Assembly: GCF_019279795.1 (NCBI RefSeq)
Contig: NC_056744.1
Location: forward strand, 905,317,017-905,381,016
Length of the DNA stretch: 64,000 bases
Direction of reading: 5' to 3'
From: Protopterus annectens
Taxonomy: Eukaryota; Chordata; Ceratodontiformes; Protopteridae
Shown here: one piece after another, positions 45,901-56,429 of the stretch
How positions within the stretch are numbered: the stretch's first letter is position 1
Layout: the number at the start of each line of letters is the position of its first letter
Notes under the pieces: model-generated
The model's input: only the letters and a program-made list of their open reading frames with translations
The model's database searches: none
Told to the model about the DNA's origin: nothing
Made by a program: the position numbers and the translations under genes

Positions 45901-46275
45901 AGAACAGATTATGGTGGTTTGGGCACATGTGTAGAAAAGTCAAAGACAATCTGTTGAGGAAGATTTGGGACAGACAGGAAGAAGGTAAGAGGAAATGAGG
46001 ACATCCAGCAAAGAGGTGGATGGATTGTGTGAAAGAAGATCTGTGACAGACAAGCATGACTGTTGAAGAAGGCAGGAGTGTGGCACTGAATTGAAACAGT
46101 TGGCGACAGTTAACACGATACCCTGACCCCATGTAGAAAAATGGGAAAAAGGGGGCTGATGATGACATCCGCCACAATTACTCTTTGTACATATAGAGTG
46201 GCAGAAGACTCCCCTATCCATTTTAACAGATAAAAATTATGGTCAAATAAAGTACAGCTGATTGATTGAATGACT
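42990..46275 (+). mobile_element. RTE-clade LINE, nearly full length, broken ORF
   Basis: The single ORF is opened by stops and frameshifts into pieces at 43248-43670, 43633-44070, 44640-45044, 45066-45722 and 45771-45998. Endonuclease: LRIATLNVGSLTERSLE, CIQEMRWKGS, GVGIVVRERL, IISAYAPQQG and MGDLNAHIG. RT: KMKSGKAAGSDEVTADMIK, GQYRGIKLLSHCMKVLERV, WAFLDLEKAYDKV, VGVHQGSALSTLLF and an intact YADD at 45363-45374. The C-terminal part includes ENRLWWFGHMCRK (near 45910), typical of RTE. The 3' end carries GACCCCATGTAG, GGGAAAAAGGGGG and GATGATGA, then a TGATTGA-type tail. Few disabling changes suggest a fairly young copy. Confidence 0.93.
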
Positions 46276-47848
46276 TCACAAAGGAGGAGTTCAACAGTTC
46301 CATAGTTCCACTCTGGCACATGTGATTAATAGCCATATTGTTAGTTGAAGGAGTTGCACAGCTTGATATTCAATTGTAGCATAGGGTTTCATTTTATGTG
46401 AATAAAGACATAACACAGTCGTTACATTACATCAGTCTTGTCCCTTGATATGTTGCATAAACACATGTGTATGTAACTTTGGATTTCATGGCACTAGATA
46501 TTTGACAATGACATGGTGAGAGTACTACTGTGACATATGCATTGAATACTGCAATGTACATGAGTGTGCTGTAGTTCTTGGGTGGTATGTGTACAAACAT
46601 ACAAATAAACTTTCCTTAACCACAGAACATTGATATAGGACTGATCACAGTTGTGTACACATTAATTGCCACCTGTCTGACATGCTGATATATTTATTAT
46701 CAGGGATCCTTTCTTAATTAACACATTAATTTAATTTGTTTGTGACAATACCCATAGCTACCTCCTGTGGCACATGGTGACAATATATAGGTCTGGTGAA
46801 TACATTGCATCATACTGTGGTGTCTGCATCTGATCTTATCTGTCTGCACAATAACTGTGTCAAGCCAAAGTGCCTTACATAAGAGTAGTATGTATGTCAC
46901 ACTCTGCTCCCACATTTGAAGCACCACACATATCTAGAGATGGGATACATATCCATTAAAATATTGAGGTGCATAATTCACGTCAAGGGCAAGCCTCCTT
47001 GTATATATGTTAACCTATTTCTATGGTGTCCCCAGTTAATACACAGGTCAGTGTTAACATTGATGGCATGGGTTTGATTCTTGCAAAAGAAGATTGTGGT
47101 TTCTAAAATATTCTTATTTTCCAACATGTTATATTGACAAAATGCATGCTATCCCCATATCCCATAATGTGTGCACTGACCTTACAGACTGTCATCTCAA
47201 CTCAGCATGTTAATGACATTCATATGTCATGTAATCCCCTCTGTTACAATGCTAATTTGTGTAACTGTCACATCTTATAATATAATTTCTGCTTTTATTT
47301 ATGTATATTTGCTCAGGAAGTGTGACCACCATTATTTAGTATGATATATGTATTGCAAAATTTTATTATTACACGATTGTGTTTGTGACATAAGCACCTT
47401 CACATTGATTAGCTTACTATAATTTGTACATTCACCCTCTTACATATTTCTGTATGCATCTCTTTGGTTTCTATGCACAGAGTCCTCAGTACACTTTCCC
47501 TGTGTGGTAACCCATCTCTTGTAGTTTTCCTTTGTGTTTCCCCTACCTTCTTACTCATTTCTGTAGTCACATGTTTGAATTGTTTGCACATTGCCCTCAG
47601 TTCACTTTCCCTGCCTGGTGCAGCTTGCATTATTTGCCCAATGTAGCCTTTTGTGCTGTCCTTGCGAACATGCTTAACAGGTTTGTCCATAAGCAAGTTT
47701 GTTTGCTTACTGTGTATGCTCTTGCTGCCCAACATGGTTTCCTGGCCGCCGACACTGTGCTGGCCATGAAAATGTGCTTGTATTCGTGTAAGCGTGATGA
47801 GTGTATATGCAATTTGTGTTGCTGCTTATTATGCTAATATGTAAACAT
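46276..47848. other. Unassigned, with one odd ORF
   Basis: Apart from the ORF at 47409-47735 I recognise nothing in this stretch. Confidence 0.4.
47409..47735 (-). CDS. Unrecognised 108-codon ORF with an internal repeat
   Basis: The ORF reads as a basic, hydrophilic protein. It contains two related blocks, GRESELRAMCKQFKHVTTEM and HRESVLRTLCIETKEMHTEI, about 36 residues apart, followed by K-K-V and K-R-V. The DNA beneath is correspondingly repeated (TCAGT(A/T)CACTTTCCCTG). This could be a remnant of a transposon-encoded DNA-binding protein or chance. I do not assign a function. Confidence 0.25.
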   Translation of the reverse strand: MLGSKSIHSKQTNLLMDKPVKHVRKDSTKGYIGQIMQAAPGRESELRAMCKQFKHVTTEMSKKVGETQRKTTRDGLPHRESVLRTLCIETKEMHTEICKRVNVQIIVS

Positions 47849-47876
47849 TGTGTAGGCTTTGTGAGAAGCCTACACA
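47849..47876. repeat. Perfect 11-bp palindromic hairpin
   Basis: TGTGTAGGCTT at 47849-47859 and AAGCCTACACA at 47866-47876, with a 6-base loop. It ends exactly where the next element begins. Confidence 0.9.
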
Positions 47877-48146
47877 GGTCTATATTAAATTGTCGCCCGC
47901 TTAGGTTGTCGAACGCCTAAACGTTGGCAACTTAAAATCGCAAACAGCAGTTTCCACAGAAGGAAATAAGTCATTTGGCCATTACGGGGATTTTGCCCTG
48001 TGTACAATGTAGAGTGATCTCGGAGTTGGTATATTTAGTTAGGGGGTGTGGGGGGGGGCACAGCCCCTCCACATCGGGGTGGGACGTTTATGTGTCGACG
48101 TTTAGGCATTTGACAACCGAAGTGGTCGACGATGTAATATAGACCC
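47877..48146. mobile_element. MITE with GGGTCTATATTA terminal repeats, about 270 bp
   Basis: The left end GGTCTATATTAAATTGTCG... and the right end ...CGACGATGTAATATAGACCC are inverted. The match continues inward (TTGTCGAACGCCTAAACG versus TTGTCAAATGCCTAAACG on the opposite strand) for about 55 bp. It is related at the outer 14 bp to the element at 56823. No target-site duplication is seen. Confidence 0.75.
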
Positions 48147-48880
48147 GCTTGTTATGTAATATAGAAACGATTGTTATGAATCCCACACATTATCTTACCC
48201 CTTATACTCATCTCAGTTCTTGATTCAGTCAGGAGGAATACTATGCTTGTCCCCTTTTGGTTGTTGCTGTCTTAACTTTTGTGAGCCATGAATAAGAGAG
48301 TCTCCCTCTGTCCAAATTTGTGTTTTGCTTCCTCATATGTAATTATTTCATCTCCTCTCCTCTCATCAGATGTTCCCAAAATAAAGGTTCTTAGGTTCTC
48401 CTTTTCCAATTATTTTGTATATCCCCTATCCTCTGTTGGGTCTGTTCAATTTCATACATGTAATTGGCATAAATTTCCACCATTCATTCTTAATTTGTTT
48501 CCTATCCTTCAGCTAATACTTCACTTTATAAGCATATCTTTGAAATTATTTCTTTTTATAGGCATCTTCAGAATGTTTCCAAAAAATCCCACCAAGTTTC
48601 TAACTAGTGCATTTTACCCCTGCAATATAGTCACCAACTTCCATTTGGACAAATTTGTTTTTTCTTGCAAAGTATGTGCTAATCTAATTTGTACAACTAT
48701 AAAATAATCCTTTAAATTGGGAATACTCTACTCTCCTTAATCTAGTATATGTATGTATATGCTTGTATATTCTGATGACGTTTTTTATTTGAAAAAACAA
48801 AAGCGCTGAATAAACAACTTTTGGTGGCTCCTGGTGTGCTCCTTCTGTTTTCTTTTCGTGGTTTGGAATATTTTGTGGAC
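48147..48880. other. Unassigned, with a second CTGATGA...AAAAGCGCT motif
   Basis: At 48772 CTGATGAC is followed by a GTTTTTT/AAAAAAC stem and AAAAGCGCTGAATAAA, resembling the Penelope-like tail at 12851. No endonuclease was recognised upstream. Confidence 0.4.
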
Positions 48881-48889
48881 CCCTTAATC

Positions 48890-51800
48890 TAGTGTTAGAG
48901 AGAGAATTTGTCCAAATACACTCCAGTGCTATTGCTTTCCAAGAAAAAAAGCTTTTAGCTCTTTTTTTTCAAGGTATCTTGATAATCCCCCAGCAAAAGG
49001 TAGAAATGTTCATGTCCTGTAGACAAAATATAAATGAACCAAAAGCATCTTTACTGCCCGTGTCTTGCTATCTTTATCCATTTTAATAATTTTCTATTAT
49101 GTAATCTTAGTTATTATTTTTTTGTTTAGTTTTATCCCACATATCTCTGGCACCCTGGTCCATCTCCCCTGATAACCATTTAACCAGATATTTCATTCTT
49201 GTATGTCACCACAAATATGGGAATTTTTGTATCATATCATAGGGTGGTGGTTTAATATGGCCTTTGTTTTAGTCGCATTGTTGATGTAGCGTGCTAGGCT
49301 CTGAAAATGATTAAGTGTCCTTGTCCTTATTAGGAGTTTCTGTTCATGGTTGCTAAAGTATGTCTGCCAGTTGTGAAGTTTGATACAAGTTATTTCCTTG
49401 TATTGCAGATTTCTGAATATTGACTGCCATTGTCTCTAAATAGAGTGTAAACAATACAGGGGGGAAAGGACACCCCTTTCAAGTGCCCCCTTTTAATTCA
49501 ACATATTCTGAGAGCCTCCCCCTGGATTTACGCATGCTACTGACCCTTTATACACTTATTAATTAATTCTCTCCATCTCTGGATGGTGCAAAATGATTCT
49601 GTCATTTTATCCAGGCAGTCCCAACTGACACTATTAAAAATTGTTTTCGGTGTCTAGCCCCTTTAATATCAAGGGATCTTTTTTTCCTTTTGTATCATCA
49701 GTGTTCTGTCAATTTTGTCAATTATTTGTCTTCCATCAGTAAAGCCACTCTGATCCATATCAATAATTCTTGGTAAGATCTTGCTTAATATTTTCACTTT
49801 TATTGTTGTAAAGATCTTATTCCTTCTCTAGGCATTATTACTATAAACCATTCCTTCTGTGAGTGCACTTCAGCCCCCCATTAACAAATTATTAAACGGC
49901 ACATACCATTCCTTTGTTATGTTGTCCATCTTCCTGTTCCAAACATCAATTGCATTACTGCCCCTCCCTGGATATTTTCCTATTTTCTTACTTAACATTA
50001 GCTCTTTTATATCTTCCTCAGTGAGCTGTCTAATTAGGTTGTTCTCCCTTTCATTCAGGGTTGGTAGGTTCATATTTTTCAAGTACCTATCAGTCTTTGC
50101 TCTTTCCTGTCCCTGATAGGTGCTGTCATTGTAAAGCTTTGTGTAGAATACTTTAGTGTTTTCATAATCTCATTTGACTGCTTCTCCATAGTCACTTTTG
50201 CTGAATTCTTTGTTGCCTAAGTTGTAAAGCCACATTTGTATTGCCTTGTGATTATCATCAGAATATAGTTTATAGTATGATTGCCCTATATTCATTAAGA
50301 ATCTCCAAACAGATTACCATTTGCATTTTCATTGTTTGTCTCGGTTGTTCCAGCTCTTGTTGATATCCCCCTATATATCCTTGCGCTTTATTTAATTTTC
50401 TAGCCTTCCTTGTACTTTTTAATACACCCATCTCAGTATTCCTTTCTTTTCATTTCCATCAGAACTAGTAAATACATTTTCAGGTTACCCATGCTTTTGA
50501 AAGATTATCTCCATCTAGCTGTACCTTGTTTAATAGATTATTCATTGTTTTTTTTTTTTTTCTGAACACTTAATAAATAATTCCTTCTTTAACAGCTGCA
50601 ATTGAAAATTCCAGTGTCTATCACTGACGTCTCTATCTTCTACCTCTATCATCAGAGAGCATGATCCAAAATTAGTGTGGGATGAGTTTTAACCTCCTTG
50701 ACCATATAACCATGTTCTTTAGAAATGAAGCACATACTAAGTCTTGTCACATCTTGAACCATGAAGAGTAGTGTGTTCTGTTCCTGTCTTGTCTAACAAT
50801 TTTAATTCATTTAATCCAAATATTCTAAAATAACTACTGAAACATTTACCCTCCTTCATGAGGTTATGTCACCTAAGACCTCATATTACATCTTTTTCTT
50901 GGTTTATGCTCCAGTCCTCCACTGCTGGTATTAACCCTTGATGGATACCTATAATTTCATCCATAGCATGTTTAGTATCTGTTAGCTTTACTGTCAGAGT
51001 TATATAAGCATTAGCTAACATTATTCTTTTTCCGATTCAGAACCCTCTTATCAATGAAAAACAATCCTGGCTGTCTTGCTTTTCATCATCTGGTTTTATA
51101 CAAGCTTCCCTCCTTATAAATATCACTACTCCTTTTTTGTTCACTTTCTACCCATGCATAGTATCCTTCCCTGCCACTCTTCATTATGAACAGCTCAAGT
51201 TTCTTTCTGTAGAAGTGCATTTCCTGGAGCATTATAATCTGGACTTCACATTTAGTCGTTTAGACCAGTATAAAAGCAAAGTTGCCTTTTTCCCCATGTG
51301 TCATAATTTCTGTCTTCCCCTCTCTAATGTCCTTGTAGGAATGCAGTCTGTTTAATTCCTTCAGTTTAAGAAATTGTGGTCTAGGAAGCACTGCCATGTT
51401 AATTGCCCACCCATATTTTAACATATTTAACAAGCCAAATATCTATAAACAGTAGAGATCCAAGTCTGCCCATTTACTATCTTGGAGTGATTTTTTCCTT
51501 CTACATGATAACATGCTGTTTGTATTTATATACCCTTCTAATCTATTTGTAGCTCCCACCCTTGTGGAAAAGAACTGACTTCCTCCTTCCTGTTTCTGAA
51601 CCCTTTATCTGTATTTATCAGCTCGATGCCCCTCTTTTCCTGCTTATTATCTTTCATTTATAAAATAAAATGATCCAATGAGTTTAAGTGTTTTACCTGG
51701 AACATTTACATCTTGATTTCCTCCCTTTCCAGTCCATATAGTCTTTTTTCCCCACAATTAATATCTCTTGTTGTTGTGTCTTTCGGCTTTTCCCAGTTAG

Positions 51801-52160
51801 GGGTCACCACAGCGGAACTCCGGTCCGCTAATGATTGGCAGTAGATTTTTACGTGCCGAGTTGCTGGCCCTGACCAACAACCTTCAATGAAGGTACGCCC
51901 ATTCGCGCATGTCTCCACACAGAAGACGCTCTAGCTGAGAATCAAACAGGACAACGTCTTACTGTGAGGCGACAACGCTACCACAGCACCACAATTAATA
52001 TCTCTACTTCTTTCAAAACAGCATTAATCCATAGGTTACTCTTTGACAACTCACCCCAAACATCTGCTTGATATAAATTATGTCTCTTTGGTGCTGTTTT
52101 AGCCAATTGCATCTGTCCTCCCTCTTTTTGATTCTCATTAATATCCCCTTTTATGCACAT
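48890..52160 (-). mobile_element. L1-clade LINE, old and broken
   Basis: In minus-strand order: endonuclease traces NFALILVQTTKCEVQIIMLQ-like and LQEMHFYRKKLELF (51200-51300), and IEVEDRDVSDHWNFQLQLLKK (near 50620, a decayed SDH box). Then comes RT with LTEEDIKELMLSKKIGKYPG (49980-50040), IDMDQSGFTDGRQIIDKI (near 49760), LDTE-F...WDCLDKM (near 49640) and K(R)GxxKGCPFPPC (near 49480). The spacing and motifs fit L1-clade ORF2. The downstream YADD region is not recognisable. Sequence 51500-52160 may be 5' UTR or ORF1. A SINE is inserted at 51767-51989. Confidence 0.65.
51767..51989 (-). mobile_element. tRNA-derived SINE with 15-bp target-site duplications
   Basis: Same family as 16828-17148, with a shortened middle. 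The minus-strand head has GTTGTCGCCTCACAGT and the tail TGTGGTGACCCCTAACTGGG, then AAAAGCCGAAAGA and a short ACAACA end. It is flanked by ACAATTAATATCTCT at 51752-51766 and 51991-52005. It interrupts the L1 copy. Confidence 0.92.
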
Positions 52161-52559
52161 TTACGTAAGGTTGTACTTTCTGCTTGGCTATTTTCCCTTT
52201 ATTTAACATTATCCTTTATGAATATGTCTTTACTGCTCAACATGTTTATATTCTATTTTACAAAGTTCCAGAAATATTTCAGCCTGTAGTGTTACTTTAC
52301 TTAACACAGATCAATTTCTCTGCCCCCCACTACTTCACATGTGATTCACATCCTGTTTATGTATTTTCATTCCCTACTGCAGCAGACTTCACCTTGCATT
52401 ATCAATGTGACTATAGTAATTGGACACAACAGACAAGAAAGAACAGAGCAAGGGAAAAAAAATCAACCTTCATCTTGAAGTTATGTGGCCATTTTGTCAG
52501 CTCAATGCAAACAATGGCTGCCAATTTTTACATTGACTCGGCTGCTAGAAAGCCATGAA
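52161..52559. other. Unassigned
   Basis: No motif recognised; an ORF of 124 codons on the plus strand has no known features. Confidence 0.35.
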
Positions 52560-53030
52560 TTGATTCTGTTTAATATAAAATATTAATATCATGTTTTTTC
52601 ATGAATTTTAGAATTACTGAATGTGGCATAATGCTGAAAACATTTGAGAGATCTAAATGTACCACAGTACAAATAGTCCATTATCCATAATCCTACTTTA
52701 TCATAAAACTAATTAGGTAGGTGGATATAGAACAACTTTTCCTAAAACTATGTTGATTGGCATCTAACAAAACCATGGTCAGGGTTACCCTCATGTAAAC
52801 TTAAAAGGCATCTTTTGAAACATGTACAGAACAATTAAGGTAAAGAGACTGAATTGTAATTAAACTCCCATTTTTCTAAATCAGAATTATATTAGCCTAT
52901 TTCCAGGAAGATGAAACAATGCATTTTTATAAGTGAGTATTAAAAATGGAAATGGGACAGTCATATGTGAGCCTAGATTTTTATGTAATATAACAGGCAT
53001 GTTATCCAGCCTATTGCCACTGTTACATTT
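52560..53030 (-). mobile_element. CR1-group LINE, reverse-transcriptase fragment
   Basis: Minus-strand reading (with stops) gives ANIILIQKNGSLIT (near 52880), DHGFVRCQSTYFRKSC (near 52760) and VVHLDLSNVFSIMPHSVIL (near 52650). These correspond to RT blocks with QxGF and (Y/H)LD-SKAFD-PH. It appears to be the 3' continuation of the endonuclease fragment at 55061-56100. Confidence 0.6.
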
Positions 53031-53363
53031 TTGTATTACTTAAGGAAGCCTCAACCACAATGAGTACACAGTAAATCATCTGAACTATGATGGGTGTTAT
53101 CTTGAGTAGTCAATGAGTGCAAGGCTAGCAGGAAAAGTAGAGTCTCAGTGGTTGGTATTTTAACCAGGGTAACATAGTGCTTGGGGAAAAAAAACAGATT
53201 AGCTATTTTAACAGAGTAGTTAATTAAAGTGCTGTTGTTATAAAGGGACCTATGTTGGTATAAGAACACCAAATAGAGGTTATATAACTAGAACATTTTA
53301 GTATTCTTGTTGTGAGTTAAAGGTTTTTCTTAGTTATCTGCCTTACATTCATACATGACTAAT

Positions 53364-53500
53364 TTCAGTTTTCTACAGGCTTCATTGAAGCTAGTTCTCA
53401 TGGCCTTTGTTTGATATTTTTATATAGCCTATACTGCTTTACTTTCTTATTTGACAAGTTGCCAATATGCTCATTTCACCAAACAGGCATAAGCATGCAA
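53364..53500. repeat. Paralogous unit, empty-site counterpart of the 57.9-58.6 kb locus
   Basis: TTCAGTTTTCTACAGGCT then TTGATATTTTTATATAGCC, ACTTTCTTATTTGACAAG and CCAAACAGGCAT align with 57874-57921 joined to 58531-58615. The L1 fragment seen there is absent here. Confidence 0.9.
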
Positions 53501-53595
53501 GGCTTGAAATTTCTAACTATTTTACAGCTGATTCACAAGGAGGTACATTGCAATTCAGAATGGCTCAAGCAATGCCAATTATCAGAATTACAACC

Positions 53596-55060
53596 TTCCA
53601 TAGGTTCATAGATGTATACTAAGCTAACGACCAGTAGGGCCTTTACAAGCTTAGCCCTGCAACCCAAATGTGACCCACAAGTTTTATGTTTTAGACAATC
53701 ATATAGGGAGTGATTTTTGGTTATGACATGATTTACTGGCAGCCATTGTCCATCAGGGACATAGGCACCAAATTAGGGGTGAATTTCCAATTTCCCATCC
53801 AGTGGTCCAAGTTATACTTAAATAGCATTAGGGAGGGACTTTGTTGTACATGGATGGAGATCCTATGTCTCTTCAACATGTCCTATTCATGTCACAAGAA
53901 AGATTTAGGTCCTTAGATCTAGTAGTTATTATACTGCTTGTTCTGTGCATGTGCAAAAGTTTCATCAGAGTGGGGTCCAAGGATACCATATAAGCCAGGC
54001 TTAGATTGCTTCTCAGTAGTCTTCAGGTGACTTGAGTATAGAGACAGGGCTGTGAGGCAATCCATACTGGACATTGTGTTTATCCCCTGTATTCTTTTTG
54101 TAAGGAGCCTTTGCTGATGCTCCCATTGCTGCATTAGTCTGCTCAGGTACATACCTAATGGAGCATTATACTCTATGATGGATCTGATGACAGTCGTATG
54201 ATGACTTCCTTGGACCTAGATATCATGCTTTTAATCCTTCTAAGTTGCTCAACTTATACATTTCTTACTGCCTTGTACACATGTTGGTTGAAGGCTAGGC
54301 TACTGTCTACATGAGTTCCCAGATCCCTGACTAGTGAGTTAACTCTTAGGGGTGTTTTATCGATGATGTAATTTCCCGGGGTGGCTCACATCCCAAAAGG
54401 TGCTATAGTGCATTTCTTGGCATTGAGGTTTAAGCCATGACTTTGACACCAGTCATTTGTCTGTGTTAGACCTTCCTGTAGGGTGTTTGCATCTTTGGGA
54501 GGATTCTTTGACTGCACCCAGTTTACAATCATATATGAACTTAGCTAGAAGCCTTTGACAGTGGATTTGACTTCCATAAAGTATATGGCAAAGAGGAGTG
54601 GACCCAGCATGGAGCTCTGGGAGACCCCACAGGTGACCAGTCTCTTTGTGGAGATAATCTCACTGATCCTAACCTCCTGAGTCCTGTCTATGAGCCAGCT
54701 GGCTATGCGTTGCATTATATATGGCTTTATGCCTAATTCCATAAGTTTGTTAACACTGCCCAAGTGGGTTACTGTAGCAAATGCCTTAGCCAGATCAAGG
54801 TAGGCAGTGTGTACTATTTTACCCTCATCCATTGCCTTGGTGATTTTTTCAAAGAAGTCTGCCATGTTCAATAAACATGGCCTTCCTTTGATGAAGCCAA
54901 ACTGGGATTGCTCCAGTGTCTGGAGATCTTCAATGTCTTTGTTGATCATTTCCATGATAATTCTTTCTGTGGCTTTGCAAATAAGAGTAGACAGACTAAT
55001 GGGTCTTTAGTTTATGAGATCCTTTGATGGTCTGCCCTTATGAAGAATCAGGATTAAAAT
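53596..55060 (-). mobile_element. CR1-type LINE, 5'-truncated, nested in an older LINE
   Basis: Minus-strand RT reads RIIMEMINKDIEDLQTLEQ, QFGFIKGRPCLLNMADFFEK, VHTAYLDLAKAFATVTHLG (54790-54850) and LVTCGVSQSSMLGPLLFAIY (54560-54640). The C-terminal half is fragmented (CQSHGLNLNAKKCTIAPFG near 54430, VRDLGTHVDSSLAF near 54330). The 3' end at about 53600 carries GGGCTAAGCTTGTAAAGGCCC and a CATCTATGAACCTATGG tail. It is the same family as 21187-22629, with many stops. Confidence 0.88.
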
Positions 55061-56100
55061 CAGAATTTAAATGGCTTGTATTCAAGGATGAGAAATTATA
55101 CTGAACAAATTGTTTAAAGAGATGTGAAAATGAAATGTAGTATGGTCAGAATTACCCAGCGGACATATGGAAATGATTGCAGAAATGTGACTGACACAAT
55201 TAGTATTTAACAGATTTAAAATATTGGGTATTACATGTTTGGACAGTCAAATAGTTGAAACAAACTGTGCAAGGAAAGCATTTCCAAAAACTCCCCTCTC
55301 AATGAAAGAATAGCCAGCATTGATTTTCCAGTCTATTTGTGTGGGTAATAAAAGTTGCCTAATTAAATGATTTTGATGTTTTCTAAAATATTACCCAGAA
55401 TGTGAAAGAATGTTATTTGCTGCTGCTGGCTAAGTCTGTGGCTCCTATAGCAAGCAGTTAATTTTATTGATATACTCTTCTGAGGTCCCAGGGTAACCAT
55501 GATGATCTCACTCTAGCTGGAAATGTCAAACTTGTCTGAAACAGAATCATTGTACAAAAATGGCAATGCTGCCCCCTGAGGTTTTAGTTCTTAAACACTC
55601 GTTTTTTTTTTTTTTTTTTAAATCAGGGGGATATTAATGCTATTACACAGTCAGGGTTCAGAAATAACCAGAACTCTGAAGTCATATAAATGAGCAAGAA
55701 CTTGAAGTTCAGATGCAGTCTTATTTAGACCTCTGGTATTGCATAGTAAATCTTTAAAATCTTACTAGCTTCTGTAGGTTTTGCATTGTTGTCATTTGAT
55801 TTACTGATGGTGGGAAAATGTTTTGTAAAAAAAATTTACAAACAGAATAGTTCAAATAGAGCCCAGCATAGGAAAAGAGTTTAAGTTGATGTAAGACAGT
55901 TTCATGTGTTTTGAATTATGATGAAAGGTACAGAAAGGCCAGAGATGGTGATGCTGGGAGGATTTCTTTTTCCTAGAACCCTCACATAGAGTGGCCACTG
56001 TATTTGAAGCCCATTGGCAGTCTGCTCCTAGTTCATTCTTTTTTATTTTGAGAAATGAGCTTTCTGAGTTCAAACATAAGTAACTTCATTTGAAAGAGTC
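55061..56100 (-). mobile_element. CR1-group LINE, endonuclease fragment
   Basis: Minus-strand reading gives CNTRGLNKTASELQVLAHLYD (55680-55750, start of the endonuclease). Later come IDWKINAGYSFIERGVF and NAFLAQFVSTI (near 55290), then PNILNLLNTN and PLGNSDHTTFHFHI (near 55150, the SDH end of the domain). The younger CR1 at 53596-55060 separates it from the RT fragment at 52560-53030. Confidence 0.6.
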
Positions 56101-56429
56101 AGGACTTTGTACTGTATTTTTAATTTATAATATACCATACATCTTGCATATTTCACATTGGTATAGATGCATTTAATGTACATATTCTTGAGATGTTCAT
56201 CATTAGGTCACTGTTGCAGTAACCTAAGGTATATGTGATGTCCTGTGAAGGATTGTACTGGCTGACCAGCTTCCAAAGCTTATGGGTAACTTCCAAGCAC
56301 CTTAGCCATTTGACTGAGAAGAACAGGATAAAATCAGTGGCTAAGGTGCCAAAACTTCAGAATTTTTCTTGCCTCTAAAGTGTGTGCTCTCATTCTAGTT
56401 TTGGGTTATTGGCGGTCATATAGTGCTTC
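56101..56429. other. Unassigned spacer
   Basis: No feature recognised. Confidence 0.4.

Noticed and set aside
48288..48707. 139-codon plus-strand ORF
   Set aside because: Hydrophobic and phenylalanine-rich because the DNA is T-rich; no recognisable motif.
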